64,000 nucleotides of DNA, taken from contig NZ_JAEULZ010000033.1 in NCBI RefSeq assembly GCF_016793485.1, positions 1 to 64,000 of the forward strand, given 5' to 3'. How positions within the stretch are numbered: position 1 is the stretch's first letter; each line of letters starts with the position of its first letter. Below are positions 45,926 to 55,420 of the stretch, one piece after another. The notes beneath the pieces were generated by a model. It made no database searches. It worked only from the letters and a program-made list of their open reading frames with translations, and was not told the DNA's origin. This DNA comes from Mesorhizobium sp. Its GTDB lineage: Bacteria > Pseudomonadota > Alphaproteobacteria > Rhizobiales > Rhizobiaceae. The position numbers were made by a program, and so were the translations under genes.

Positions 45926-45963
45926 AGCGATAGCCGTCGCAGCTTGTTCATAGGAGGACTGGC

Positions 45964-47064
45964 ATGGGCAGAGGGGCCAGCGAAACTGAAAAGGGCACTG
46001 CGGAGCGGCCCGCGCGCCTGCTCGACGTTGCACGTCGGGCCGGCGTCTCGCGTGCAACCGCCGCCCGTGCGCTCGGCGGCTACGGGCTGGTCGGTGACGA
46101 CACGCGCGAGCGGGTGGAGGCCGCCGCACGCGAACTGAATTACAGCGCCAATGTTGTTGCACGTGCCATGCGTGCTGGCCGTACCTTGACCATAGGCGTC
46201 GTCATCGCCGACATCAGCAACTCCTTCTTCAGCTACGCGACGCGTGCAATCATCGATGCGGCGGCGCAGGCGGGTTATCAGACGCTTGTCATCAACACGG
46301 ACGACGATCTCGCGCGGGAGATCGACGCCGTCCGGCTGCTTGTCGAGAAGCGTGTCGACGGGCTGATCCTTGTTGCGTCATCGCGGCGGCGCTACGAACA
46401 TCTTGTCCAGGATGGGAAGCTTTCGACGCCGCTCGTGCTGCTTGACCGGCGTGTTGAAGGTCTCGACGTTGCGACGGTGACGACCAATGATCGAAGTGGC
46501 TCGGCGGCAGCAATTGATCTGTTCATAGCACGTGGCCATCGCCGTATCGGTCTCTTGGTTGCAACGGCCGCAGCTACTGCGCGACACGCGACGGCCCCCA
46601 GCGAGGTTGTTTCAACGGTCAGCGATCGTCTTGAAGGAGCACTGACCGCAATCGCTGGTCACGGCATGGAACTGCCCAGCGAATCCATCCGGTACAGCCG
46701 CAGCGAAGTGGAAGCCGCAACGGAGGGAGCGCTGGAACTGCTCTCGCTGCAGCCGCGACCGACCGCAATCCTGGCCACGAACGAGGAAATGGCACTCGGT
46801 GTTCTCGCCGCTTGCGCTCAGCTCGGCCTCGAAATCGGAAGCGACGTCTCGCTGGTCAGCTTTGACGATTCGCCTTGGGCCAAAGTTATTTCTCCCGCGA
46901 TTTCCGTCATAAAGCGGCCGGTCTACGAACTCGGCAACGCCGCTGCGAAGGGTCTCATCGCTGAAATCGCAGGCAACGGAAGGGCAAAGACGATCGAGCT
47001 GCCGACGAGCATGATCGATCGCCGATCGGTTGCCGATCTCACGCAAGCAAAACCCAATTCATGA
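45964..47064 (+). CDS. LacI-family transcriptional regulator
   Basis: A 366-residue regulator. The HTH and hinge are RLLDVARRAGVSRATAARALGGYGLVGDDTRERVEAAARELNYSANVVARAMRAG (about 17-71), followed by a Peripla_BP-type effector domain (IGVVIADISNSFFSYATRAIIDAA; TAILATNEEMALGVLAACAQLGL; VSLVSFDDSPWAKVISPAISVI). About 16 residues precede the HTH. GGAGGA lies ahead of ATG 45964. It is the last gene of the operon and probably binds the palindrome at 41054-41079. Confidence 0.92.
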   Translation: MGRGASETEKGTAERPARLLDVARRAGVSRATAARALGGYGLVGDDTRERVEAAARELNYSANVVARAMRAGRTLTIGVVIADISNSFFSYATRAIIDAAAQAGYQTLVINTDDDLAREIDAVRLLVEKRVDGLILVASSRRRYEHLVQDGKLSTPLVLLDRRVEGLDVATVTTNDRSGSAAAIDLFIARGHRRIGLLVATAAATARHATAPSEVVSTVSDRLEGALTAIAGHGMELPSESIRYSRSEVEAATEGALELLSLQPRPTAILATNEEMALGVLAACAQLGLEIGSDVSLVSFDDSPWAKVISPAISVIKRPVYELGNAAAKGLIAEIAGNGRAKTIELPTSMIDRRSVADLTQAKPNS

Positions 47065-47075
47065 TTGGGTTTTGC
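47047..47075. terminator. Bidirectional terminator overlapping the lacI-type stop codon
   Basis: GCAAAACCCAAT (47047-47058) and ATTGGGTTTTGC (47064-47075) form a perfect 12-bp stem around TCATG. Runs of A and T flank the GC core on both strands. The stop TGA (47062-47064) lies in the loop and stem edge. The plus operon ends here, and the minus-strand operon ends at 47123. Confidence 0.75.
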
Positions 47076-47122
47076 CCGGCCATCGCAATGCAGCGTCACT
47101 TGTGAATTGTTGGACTGACGAC

Positions 47123-48103
47123 CTATGCCGGTCTGACTTGCGGTTGCTGCGCGCGATCGAGAAGCAGGCGGTTTCTTAGCGGCATACCGAACTGGGGAGC
47201 GTCGATTTCCATCACATCACCCTGCCGGCATTCGAACCCGTCAGCAAAGCTGAGTGTTGCAGTGCCGAACATATGAATGTGGATGTCTCCCGGGACCCTG
47301 AATTGTGCGTATTTGAAATGGTGGTACTCGAGATTGGCGATGGTGTGGGACATGTTGTCCTCGCCGGAGACAAAGACGCTCTCCCAGGCCGTCGATCCAT
47401 CGCGAATGATGCGCGAATGTCCTTCAACCGCCGACGGCAAGTCTCCGACGAGCAATTCCGGGCCAACTGCGCACAAGCGTAGCTTCGAGTGCGAAAGATA
47501 AAGATAGTTGATTTTCTCCATGCGGTGGTCGGAGAATTCGTTGGCGAGCGCGAAACCAAGACGTCGCGGCGTCCCAGCCGGATCGATGACATATATACCG
47601 GCGATTTCGGGTTCCTCGCCCGCGTCCAATGCGAAGTCGGGATACGGAATATCATGTTCCGGGTGGACAAGAATTTCGCCGCTGCCCTTCCAGAACCATT
47701 CCGGCTGCACGCCGACTTGACCCGGCGCAGGCTTGCCGCCCTCCACGCCCATCCGGAACATGCGCATCGTGTCCGTGTCATTCTCCTGACTGGTCTTGTG
47801 CATGCGGTCGCGTGCTGAAGCCGCGCCCAGATGTGTCAGCCCGGTTCCGGTGATGATCAGATGCGCCGGATCGGGATGGTCGATTGGCGAAAGAAGGCGT
47901 TCCTCGCGGCATGCAGCGCCCAGGTCGACCGGCTCGTCGCTCAGCCTCCCTGCAACCACCTCCGTCAGGCCGATGCCGTCCGCAAAACCCTGCTGCACGA
48001 GTTCAAGAACGCTGCGCGTATCCCTGACCATCGTCGCGCCGCCGCTGCCACTAGCAGCGACCCGGCGCTCGCCATTTTCGTCGATCAACTGAACCAGTCT
48101 CAT
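47123..48103 (-). CDS. GguC/AraD1-type protein of the fumarylacetoacetate-hydrolase fold
   Basis: A 326-residue protein of the GguC/AraD1 group. N-terminal MRLVQLIDENGERRVAASG, the central ITGTGLTHLGAASARDRM, EPEIAGIYVIDPAGTPRRLGFALANEFSDH and the C-terminal GDIHIHMFGTATLSFADGFECRQGDVMEI fit the FAH-like fold with its metal-binding acidic residues. In oxidative sugar pathways such enzymes hydrolyse or dehydrate 2-keto-3-deoxy acids. Last gene of the ten-gene operon, 54 bp behind the UxaA-type dehydratase. Confidence 0.82.
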   Translation of the reverse strand: MRLVQLIDENGERRVAASGSGGATMVRDTRSVLELVQQGFADGIGLTEVVAGRLSDEPVDLGAACREERLLSPIDHPDPAHLIITGTGLTHLGAASARDRMHKTSQENDTDTMRMFRMGVEGGKPAPGQVGVQPEWFWKGSGEILVHPEHDIPYPDFALDAGEEPEIAGIYVIDPAGTPRRLGFALANEFSDHRMEKINYLYLSHSKLRLCAVGPELLVGDLPSAVEGHSRIIRDGSTAWESVFVSGEDNMSHTIANLEYHHFKYAQFRVPGDIHIHMFGTATLSFADGFECRQGDVMEIDAPQFGMPLRNRLLLDRAQQPQVRPA

Positions 48104-48157
48104 TCGCTTGCCTTTTTTGAGGGGGGCTGGGCACGGGCATCAGTCCATGCGCCAAGG

Positions 48158-49669
48158 CTAAAGAACCGCGTGCAACTGCCACGGGATGAATTCGAGATCC
48201 CCGTATCCATGATGCTCCGAGCGGGTTTGGCGACCCGATGCGGTATCGACGATCATGTGGAATATCTCCCGGCCCTTGTCGTCCAGAGATGTTCCGCTGA
48301 CGACATCGCCGCAATTGATGTCCATGTCGTCGCGCATGTGCTCGAAGAGTTGGGAATTCGACGCAAGCTTGATGCTTGGAACAGGCTTGCAGCCGAACGC
48401 CGAACCACGGCCGGTCGTAAAGCACAGCACGTTGGCGCCGCAGGCAATCTGTCCCGTCGCCGAGCAGGGATCGAACCCCGGTCCGTCCATGAAGATCAGA
48501 CCTCGCCTCACCGGACGCTCAGCATAGTCGACGACCTGTTCCAACGGCGACGCACCGCCTTTGGTCACTGCGCCGAGCGATTTCTCCATGATCGTCGTCA
48601 GCCCTCCGGCCTTGTTGCCCGGCGAAGGGTTGTTGTTGAGCACGTTGCCGAAGAAGCGCGTATATTCGACCCACCAGTCGAGCCGATTATAGAGCCGTTG
48701 CGACACCTGGCTGTCCGCGGCGCGCGCGGCCAGAAGATGCTCAGCTCCGATAATCTCGGGTGTTTCCGTCAGGATTGCCGATCCCCCCAGCGCAACCAGC
48801 ATGTCGACGGCGCGCCCGAGCGCCGGGTTCGCTGTTATGCCTGAATAGGAATCCGAGCCTCCGCACTGAAGTGCGACAGAAAGTTCCGAAACAGGGATCG
48901 GTTCACGCGAGACGTTGCCGACAACGGGCAGCATCTTGCGCACCAGCTCGACGCCGGCATCGATCGTAGCGCGGGTTCCGCCCGATTGCTGGATAGTCAG
49001 AAACTGAAAGCGGTCGCTGCGTTCGATGCCCGTTTCCTTCATCAGGCGTGCGATCTGGAACTGTTCGCAGCCAAGGCCTACCATGATCACGCCGCCGAAA
49101 TTCGGGTGGATGATGAAGCCCTCTAGCGTGCGTTTCAGGATTTCGTATCCACCGCCCTGGTCCGACATGCCGCACCCCGTGGTGTGAGGGAATGCAGCGA
49201 TGCCATCGACACCATATTTGGAGACATCTACCATCCGTCCCGCTTCCTCGGCGATCAGCTTTGCTACCGTTCCGGAGCAGTTGACCGACGTCATGATGCC
49301 GATGAAATTTCGCGTGCCCGCCCGTCCGTCGGCGCGACGATAGCCCATGAAGGTCTTGGGCAGGCCGCTCAAGTCGGGTGGAACCACCTCCATCTTGCCG
49401 GCGCGGCGTTCGTCCCTTTCCTCGGCCGCACGGATGTTATGAACGTGGACATGATCGCCCGGCTGTATGGCCGTCGTTGCTATGCCTATGACCTGGCCGT
49501 ATTTGATGATGCCGTCGCCGGGTTCGATCGATTGGATGGCCAGCTTGTGGCCACGGGGGATATCCACCGAAACGGTGCAGCCGGCGACGAGTGTTCCGCG
49601 CGCCAGATTGCTTGTCGCAACAACCACGTTGTCGGCGCTGGAAAGCTGGATGAAGGAGGGCAATGTCAT
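48158..49669 (-). CDS. UxaA/GarD-family sugar-acid dehydratase
   Basis: A full-length 503-residue member: an N-terminal SAF domain (about 10-85; DNVVVATSNLARGTLV, HKLAIQSIEPGDGIIKYGQVIG, VHVHNI) followed by the UxaA catalytic region (GYRRADGRAGTRNFIGIMTSVNCSGT; HTTGCGMSDQGGGYEILKRTL; GGSDSYSGITANPALG; GCKPVPSIKLASNSQLFEHM). Family members are iron-dependent dehydratases of altronate, galactarate and related acids. In this operon it should dehydrate the sugar acid formed by the lactonase step. Confidence 0.9.
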   Translation of the reverse strand: MTLPSFIQLSSADNVVVATSNLARGTLVAGCTVSVDIPRGHKLAIQSIEPGDGIIKYGQVIGIATTAIQPGDHVHVHNIRAAEERDERRAGKMEVVPPDLSGLPKTFMGYRRADGRAGTRNFIGIMTSVNCSGTVAKLIAEEAGRMVDVSKYGVDGIAAFPHTTGCGMSDQGGGYEILKRTLEGFIIHPNFGGVIMVGLGCEQFQIARLMKETGIERSDRFQFLTIQQSGGTRATIDAGVELVRKMLPVVGNVSREPIPVSELSVALQCGGSDSYSGITANPALGRAVDMLVALGGSAILTETPEIIGAEHLLAARAADSQVSQRLYNRLDWWVEYTRFFGNVLNNNPSPGNKAGGLTTIMEKSLGAVTKGGASPLEQVVDYAERPVRRGLIFMDGPGFDPCSATGQIACGANVLCFTTGRGSAFGCKPVPSIKLASNSQLFEHMRDDMDINCGDVVSGTSLDDKGREIFHMIVDTASGRQTRSEHHGYGDLEFIPWQLHAVL

Positions 49670-49699
49670 TGTGTGATCCGGGGGCGCTGACGTGTGCCG

Positions 49700-50812
49700 T
49701 TAGAGCCTGTTGGAAGTGCCGGGGTCGAAGAGGCAAACGCGGCGGGGCTCGAACAGCACCTGCAGCGTGTCGCCGTCCGGATGAGGTCCGCTCTTGGCGT
49801 TGAGGCGCGCCGAGACCTCGGCGCCGTTTACCGTTGACGTGAACACATATTCCGATCCCAGGGGCTCCAGCACGTTTATGGGCAGTGTCAGTTCCGCAAC
49901 GTCGCCGTCCAGCAGCGGCCGCTCCGACGTGAAATGGAACTCCTCGGGTCGAATTCCGATGATCAACTCCTCGCCGTCGGCGATGGGTTTTGCCGGCTCC
50001 TGCAGTTTGATCCAGTTGGGGAGGCCGCCTGCCGGAAGCAGTTCCGCACCTGCGACCCCGTCTCTTCTTTTCATCCTGGCCGGTATCAGGTTCATGGGTG
50101 GCGATCCCATGAAGGAAGCGACAAAGGTGTTGGCGGGCTTGTCGTAGATTTCCTGCGGCGTCCCCACCTGCTGGATGTGACCCTCCTTCATGACGACGAT
50201 CACATCCGCAAGCGACAAGGCTTCCACTTGGTCGTGTGTCACGTAGATGGTGGTCGTGCGGACCAGCTGGTGCATGCGCTTGATTTCATGACGCATCTCG
50301 ACGCGCAGTTTTGCGTCGAGATTCGACAGGGGTTCGTCGAAGAGGAATATCCTGGGACGCCTGGCCATTGCGCGACCCATTGCGACGCGCTGCCGTTGCC
50401 CGCCGGACATCTGCGAAGGCCGTCGATCGAGAAGGTGCTCGATCTTCAAGAGTGTCGCCACCCGCGTCACTTCCTTGTCGCGCTCCGCCTTCGGCATCTT
50501 GCGGACCTTGAGCCCAAACTCGATGTTCTGGCGAACCGTCATGCTCGGATAAAGCGCATAGCTTTGGAAGACCATCGCGATGTCGCGTTCGCGCGGAGGC
50601 AGATTCGTTACGTCCTGATCGTCGAAATGCAGCGATCCCGCCGTGGGCTGCGAAAGTCCGCATATGCAGTCTAGAAGCGTTGATTTTCCACATCCAGATG
50701 GTCCGACAAGAACGACGAACTGGCCGGGTTCTATGGATAGGTCGACTTCGTGGAGCACGGTCAGCGCACCGAAGGTCTTTCTGAGACTTTTGATCGTTAT
50801 CGCGGCGGTCAT
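49700..50812 (-). CDS. Sugar ABC importer, ATPase (UgpC/MalK type, CUT1)
   Basis: A 370-residue ATPase with one ABC domain (Walker A GPSGCGKST, Q-loop MVFQSYALYPSMTV, signature MSGGQRQR, Walker B IFLFDEPLSNLDAKLR, H-loop YVTHDQVEA) and a C-terminal TOBE/MalK regulatory domain (IGIRPEEFHF; LGSEYVFTSTVNGAEVSARLN). It energises the two permeases encoded upstream. Confidence 0.94.
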   Translation of the reverse strand: MTAAITIKSLRKTFGALTVLHEVDLSIEPGQFVVLVGPSGCGKSTLLDCICGLSQPTAGSLHFDDQDVTNLPPRERDIAMVFQSYALYPSMTVRQNIEFGLKVRKMPKAERDKEVTRVATLLKIEHLLDRRPSQMSGGQRQRVAMGRAMARRPRIFLFDEPLSNLDAKLRVEMRHEIKRMHQLVRTTTIYVTHDQVEALSLADVIVVMKEGHIQQVGTPQEIYDKPANTFVASFMGSPPMNLIPARMKRRDGVAGAELLPAGGLPNWIKLQEPAKPIADGEELIIGIRPEEFHFTSERPLLDGDVAELTLPINVLEPLGSEYVFTSTVNGAEVSARLNAKSGPHPDGDTLQVLFEPRRVCLFDPGTSNRL

Positions 50813-50832
50813 TATGGTGTTCCTGGAATGCT

Positions 50833-51690
50833 TCAGCCCTTGACGGCGCCGGCGGTTAGGCCGCGAACGAAGAAACGCCCGGAAATGAGGTAGACAATCA
50901 GCGTCGGCAGACCTGCCAGAAGGGCAGCGGCCATATCGACGTTGTATTCCTTCGTTCCCGTCGAGGTTTTTACGATGTTGTTCAGCGCGACCATGACAGG
51001 TTGCGAATCCGCGCCCGAGAAGATCACGGCGAAAAGGAAATCATTCCATACCTGGGTGAATTGCCAGATGAGGCTGACGATGATTATCGGCCCTGAGATC
51101 GGAACGATGATAGACCAGAATATCTGGAAGAAACTCGCGCCATCCACACGCGCTGCCCGCACCAACTCCGGGGGCAGCGAGACATAGTAATTTCTGAAGA
51201 ACATCGTCGTAAACGGAATGCCATACGCGATATGGACCAGCATCAATCCGCCATAGGAGTTTGCAAGTCCCAACCAGCCCAGCACTTGCGCCATGGGCAG
51301 CAGGACGACCTGCAGGGGAATGAAGCATCCGAAGAGAAGCAGCGCGAAAAATACCTCGCTTCCACGGAAGCGCCACTGGCTCAGGACATAGCCATTGAGC
51401 ATACCCAGGAAAGTGGGAATAAGCGCCGTCGGGATGATCAGGATGACGGTGTTCAGGAAATAGCGCTGAATGCCTTCGCAGTTTATGCCCGTGCAGGCTC
51501 CGGACCAGGCCTTGGCGAAAGCGGCGAACGTCGGATCCCGTGGCAGGCTGAGTGCATTGCCGATCTGGATCTCCGGCATTGTTTTCAGGCCGGTGCTTAG
51601 CATCACAGCCATCGGAAAGAGGTAGATGGCTGCAGCAAGGATCAGCCCGCCATAGATGGCCACGCGCGAGAGGGGCAGGTAGCGGAGCAC
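50833..51690 (-). CDS. Sugar ABC importer, permease (MalG/UgpE type)
   Basis: A 285-residue inner-membrane permease with about six hydrophobic segments. The EAA loop is LPPELVRAARVDGASFFQIFWSIIVPISGP and the C-terminus LISGRFFVRGLTAGAVKG is typical of MalG. GTG 51690 is chosen, eight bases after AGGGGG; TTG 51696, overlapping the previous stop, is possible. The open frame extends further upstream only within the other permease. Confidence 0.92.
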   Translation of the reverse strand: MLRYLPLSRVAIYGGLILAAAIYLFPMAVMLSTGLKTMPEIQIGNALSLPRDPTFAAFAKAWSGACTGINCEGIQRYFLNTVILIIPTALIPTFLGMLNGYVLSQWRFRGSEVFFALLLFGCFIPLQVVLLPMAQVLGWLGLANSYGGLMLVHIAYGIPFTTMFFRNYYVSLPPELVRAARVDGASFFQIFWSIIVPISGPIIIVSLIWQFTQVWNDFLFAVIFSGADSQPVMVALNNIVKTSTGTKEYNVDMAAALLAGLPTLIVYLISGRFFVRGLTAGAVKG

Positions 51691-51692
51691 GC

Positions 51693-52634
51693 TCAACGCC
51701 CCCTTCTGATCTGTATGTAGAGGTAGGGCACGAGCAGAAGCGTCGCGACGCCCAGCATTATGATGGAGCTGGCCGCGCCAACGGCGATCTGGCTCCGCTC
51801 GAAGGAGTAGGCATACATGAAGGTCGCCGGCATGTCGGTCGCATAGCCGGGGCCGCCGTTCGTCATGGCGACGACGAGGTCGAAGTTCTTGATGGCAAGG
51901 TGCCCGAGGATCACTGTCGCGCTGAAGATCACCGGTGCCAACAGGGGCAACACGATCTTCCAATAGATGTAGGGCATCGATGCGCCGTCGATCTGCGCGG
52001 CGCGGATAATGGACCCGTCGACACCCCGCAGACCGGCCAGCATCAGAACCATCACAAAGCCCGAACTTTGCCAGATGGCCGCGATCACCAGCGTGTAAAT
52101 GGCAAGGCTGGGATTGATGATCCAGTCCAGCTTGAAGTCGACAAATCCCATGTCATAGGCGAATTTCTCGAGCCCGAGCCCCGGGTTGAAAATCCAGCGC
52201 CAAACCACGCCCGTCACGATGAGCGATAGCGACATGGGGAACAGGAAGATCATCCGCAGGAGACCTTCGCCGCGCACTTTCTGATCGAGCAGGATGGCAA
52301 GCAACAGGCCGAGGGCGAGGCTTATGGCGATGTAGAGCGACGCGTAGATGACGATGTTCGTCGCTGCCACGCCGAAGCGCTCCGTCGCGAACATCGCCCT
52401 GTAGGAATCGAACCCGACGAAATTGTATCTCGGAAGCATCCGCGATCCGGTGAACGACAGGACGCCTGTCCACACGATGAAAACGTATATCGCGGTGCCG
52501 GAAACCAGCAGCGTTGGAAACAGCGACAGCTTTGGCAACCAGCGCTCGGACCAGCCGAGGTAGCGGTTCGTCGACGCAGGCAGGGAGGTCGCGGCTGTTG
52601 CCGCGACCCCCTTGTTGCTATTGGCGAAGGGCAT
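51693..52634 (-). CDS. Sugar ABC importer, permease (MalF/UgpA type)
   Basis: A 313-residue permease. The segments LFPTLLVSGTAIYVFIVWTGVLSFTGS and the EAA region GLRGVDGSIIRAAQIDGASMPYIYWKIVLPLLAPV are diagnostic for MalF-type CUT1 permeases. Its start (52634) overlaps the binding-protein stop by 17 bases. Confidence 0.92.
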   Translation of the reverse strand: MPFANSNKGVAATAATSLPASTNRYLGWSERWLPKLSLFPTLLVSGTAIYVFIVWTGVLSFTGSRMLPRYNFVGFDSYRAMFATERFGVAATNIVIYASLYIAISLALGLLLAILLDQKVRGEGLLRMIFLFPMSLSLIVTGVVWRWIFNPGLGLEKFAYDMGFVDFKLDWIINPSLAIYTLVIAAIWQSSGFVMVLMLAGLRGVDGSIIRAAQIDGASMPYIYWKIVLPLLAPVIFSATVILGHLAIKNFDLVVAMTNGGPGYATDMPATFMYAYSFERSQIAVGAASSIIMLGVATLLLVPYLYIQIRRGR

Positions 52635-53880
52635 TGACGAAGCCTGCCTTGACCTCGTCGACCGTGACGCTGTCGTTGTTGAAGTAGTTGGTCAGAGCAT
52701 CGAACATCGCGCCCTCGACCGCCGGGGGCACGGCCATCGAGATGGCGAAGCTCGGCATCAAGGTGTTCTGCGCCGCCGCCGCTTCCAAGCCTTCGCGGGA
52801 ATTCAATGCGCAGCTGTCGAACTTCTCCAGTGATACCTTTTGGTTCACTGGGATGGACCCCTTCCGAAGGTTGAAAGCCTCCTGGAAGATCGGTTCCAGG
52901 ATGGTTTTCGCCATGATCTGCTGTGCCTTCTTGGACTCCTCGTTCGTTGCTTCGAACATCGCGAAACTGTCCGTATAGAACAGGAAGTCATCCTGCGTAT
53001 TGGGCAGTGGCGTACAGGCATAGTCGACGCCAGGTTTAAGGTTCGCCGCAACGAACTCGCCCTTTGCATTGTCGCCCATGAACTGCATCGCAGCCTCGCC
53101 TGTGATGACCATGCCGGTCGCGAGATTCCAATCGCGGCCTGCGAAGTTCGGGTCCATCAGCGATTTCAGCCGACGGAAGATGTCCAGAGCTTCCGCGAAA
53201 GCCGGGTTTTCGACGGCAGTGGCATCGCGTTCGACGAACAGCCGACGATACGTCTCCGGTCCGCCATCGACGCTTATCAGAATGTTTTCGAACAGCATGG
53301 CTTCCTGCCAGGGCTGTCCGCCATGCGCGATCGGCACGACGCCCGCCTTGCGCAGCGCTTCGCCGACGGCGAACACCTCGTCCCACGTGGTGGGAATCGA
53401 AAGGCCGTGCTCTGCAAGAACCTTCGAGTTCGACCAGATGTAGTTGGAGCGGTGAATGTTCACCGGGACGGCGACATAGCTGCCGTCGAACTTCGCGATG
53501 TTCTGGATCGCCTCGGGTAGGATGCCATCCCAGTCATTTTCGGCGGCGACTTCATCCAGCGTTGTCAGAAGACCTTCCTGACCCCATTCACGCACGGCCT
53601 GTGCAAGCATCTGGGCGGCGGTCGGCGGATTGCCGGCGAGGATGCGGGACTTCAGCACCGTCAGCGCACTGCTTCCTGCACCACCGGCAACTGCGAAATC
53701 TGTCCAGCCGACGCCCTGTTCTGCGAGTTGCTCTTTCAGCACTCCTATGGCCGCAGCCTCGCCACCGGACGTCCACCAGTGGAGCACCTCCACATCCGCG
53801 GCGCGCGCCTGCGACATCGCGACAGCAGGCAGCGCCATGCCCAAAAGCAGTAGTGTTTTCAGTTTACCTAGCGATCGCAT
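52618..53880 (-). CDS. Sugar ABC importer, periplasmic binding protein (SBP_bac_1)
   Basis: A 420-residue receptor with signal peptide MRSLGKLKTLLLLGMALPAVAMSQARA (cleavage near ARA-AD). The mature part has VEVLHWWTSGGEAAAIGVLKEQLAEQGV, YVAVPVNIHRSNYIWSNSKVL, and AMQFMGDNAKGEFVAANL. This is the glucose/mannose-type binding protein group. ATG 53880 is preferred over 53916, which adds a non-signal extension. It follows the GMC oxidoreductase gene by 25 bp. Confidence 0.92.
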   Translation of the reverse strand: MRSLGKLKTLLLLGMALPAVAMSQARAADVEVLHWWTSGGEAAAIGVLKEQLAEQGVGWTDFAVAGGAGSSALTVLKSRILAGNPPTAAQMLAQAVREWGQEGLLTTLDEVAAENDWDGILPEAIQNIAKFDGSYVAVPVNIHRSNYIWSNSKVLAEHGLSIPTTWDEVFAVGEALRKAGVVPIAHGGQPWQEAMLFENILISVDGGPETYRRLFVERDATAVENPAFAEALDIFRRLKSLMDPNFAGRDWNLATGMVITGEAAMQFMGDNAKGEFVAANLKPGVDYACTPLPNTQDDFLFYTDSFAMFEATNEESKKAQQIMAKTILEPIFQEAFNLRKGSIPVNQKVSLEKFDSCALNSREGLEAAAAQNTLMPSFAISMAVPPAVEGAMFDALTNYFNNDSVTVDEVKAGFVNALRQ

Positions 53881-53905
53881 TACGACTCCTCCATTGCGAT
53901 TGTGA

Positions 53906-55420
53906 TCAGTGACCAAGGCCGGCGAGATGATCCCCGACGCGCAGAGCCTGCGCGGCGATCGTCAGCGACGGATTGAGGGATGTGGAAGATGGCAGGAAGG
54001 ACGCATCGACCACGTAAAGGTTTTCGACGTCCCACACCCGATTGTGTGGGGTCAGGACGGAAGTCTTCGCATCGGTGCCGAACCGCATGGTTCCGCATTG
54101 ATGCAGCGAGACTTCGATGCCGAGTTTGCGGCTGATTGCGACCGGATAACCGCAGGCTCGCAGGTGCCGTTTCCAGATGCGGACAAGCTCGCCATGCGAT
54201 TCGAGATTGTTCGCCCGGTATGCGAGCCTGATCGTGCCGTCGTTGTCCACGAGCACGCGGTTCTCGGGATCGGGCAAATCCTCCGACATTGCCAGCCAGT
54301 CAACTGAGTGGTCTGTGATCTTGGAGAGGAACCACTTCGGCAGCGGGACCTCCGCGGCCAGCATGCCCGGTCGAAGGCGCCCGACGCCCTGTATATGCCC
54401 CAGCGGATAGGGCTTTTCCGCATTGGCGAAATAGTAATCGTTCAGGCCAAGCGTCTTCTGGAATGACGTCCGGTTTATCTCGAACGGCGAAAGCGCCATG
54501 ATGATCGTGTTGTTGTGGGCCATGTAGTTGCGGCCCACCAGATCGGATTCGTTGTTACCGAGTCCCCGTTTGTGCTGGTCGTTCGCCGAGCGCAGCATCA
54601 ACGCGGCGGAGTTGATGGCTCCGCAACTTGAGACAATAAGATCACCCTCGATTTTCCGGAGCTCGCCGTCGATGGTCACCTCGACGTGGGTGGCGCGGTT
54701 GCCTGCGCTGTTTGTCAGGATGCGGTGGACCATCGCGCCGGTCACCAAGGTGATCCCGCCCTTGGCCAGGGCAGGATCGATGAAGCTGCGTTCGGCGTCG
54801 CCCTTCGCACCCACCTTGCACGGGAAGCCGTCGCATGTGCTGCAGCGGACGCAGTTGCCGTCTTTTTGGTAATCTACGGCCATGGGCAGCCGGAAGGGCC
54901 GCAATCCCTTGGCGCGCAGCTTGTCCGCCATACGCTGGATGACCGGCTCATGACCCATCGCGGGATAGGGAAAACTGGTCTTTCGTGGCGGCTCGAGCGG
55001 GTCATCGCCGCGCTCGCCATGCGTACCCATCATGGCTTCCGCTCTATCGTAGTAGGAATCCAGGTCCGCATAGGAAATCGGCCAGCCGGGAGATGTCCCG
55101 CCCTTGCAGGCAAACTCCTTGAAGTCCTGTTCGCGGAAGCGGACGGTCGCAGCACCGAAGAACTTGCTGTTTCCTCCAACGTAATAATAGATGCCCGGCT
55201 CGAACTCGTTTCCGTCACCGTCGCGCCACGTCTCGCCGGAAACGTACTTCTTGTCCTTGAAGACGGCATCGACGCTCCAGTTGTCTGCCTCTTTGGGCAG
55301 GCGAACGCCACGCTCAAGCATCAGGATTTTCTTGTCCGGCGATGCCAGCCTGTGAGCCAGTGCGCCGCCGCCAACGCCGCTTCCGACGATGATGATGTCG
55401 TAATGCGCTGCGAGCGTCAC
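53906..55420 (-). CDS. GMC-family sugar/alcohol oxidoreductase
   Basis: A 504-residue FAD enzyme. The ADP-binding motif IIVGSGVGGGALAHRL (about 9-24), an ERGVRLPKEADNW segment, VSSCGAINSAALMLRS, and the C-terminal HQCGTMRFG and NPSLTIAAQALR active-site segments are those of the GMC/choline dehydrogenase fold. A Cys cluster CVRCSTCDGFPC lies mid-protein. It may be an alternative sugar-oxidising enzyme of the pathway or oxidise a secondary hydroxyl. Its ATG overlaps the mutarotase stop by four bases. Confidence 0.88.
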   Translation of the reverse strand: MTLAAHYDIIIVGSGVGGGALAHRLASPDKKILMLERGVRLPKEADNWSVDAVFKDKKYVSGETWRDGDGNEFEPGIYYYVGGNSKFFGAATVRFREQDFKEFACKGGTSPGWPISYADLDSYYDRAEAMMGTHGERGDDPLEPPRKTSFPYPAMGHEPVIQRMADKLRAKGLRPFRLPMAVDYQKDGNCVRCSTCDGFPCKVGAKGDAERSFIDPALAKGGITLVTGAMVHRILTNSAGNRATHVEVTIDGELRKIEGDLIVSSCGAINSAALMLRSANDQHKRGLGNNESDLVGRNYMAHNNTIIMALSPFEINRTSFQKTLGLNDYYFANAEKPYPLGHIQGVGRLRPGMLAAEVPLPKWFLSKITDHSVDWLAMSEDLPDPENRVLVDNDGTIRLAYRANNLESHGELVRIWKRHLRACGYPVAISRKLGIEVSLHQCGTMRFGTDAKTSVLTPHNRVWDVENLYVVDASFLPSSTSLNPSLTIAAQALRVGDHLAGLGH

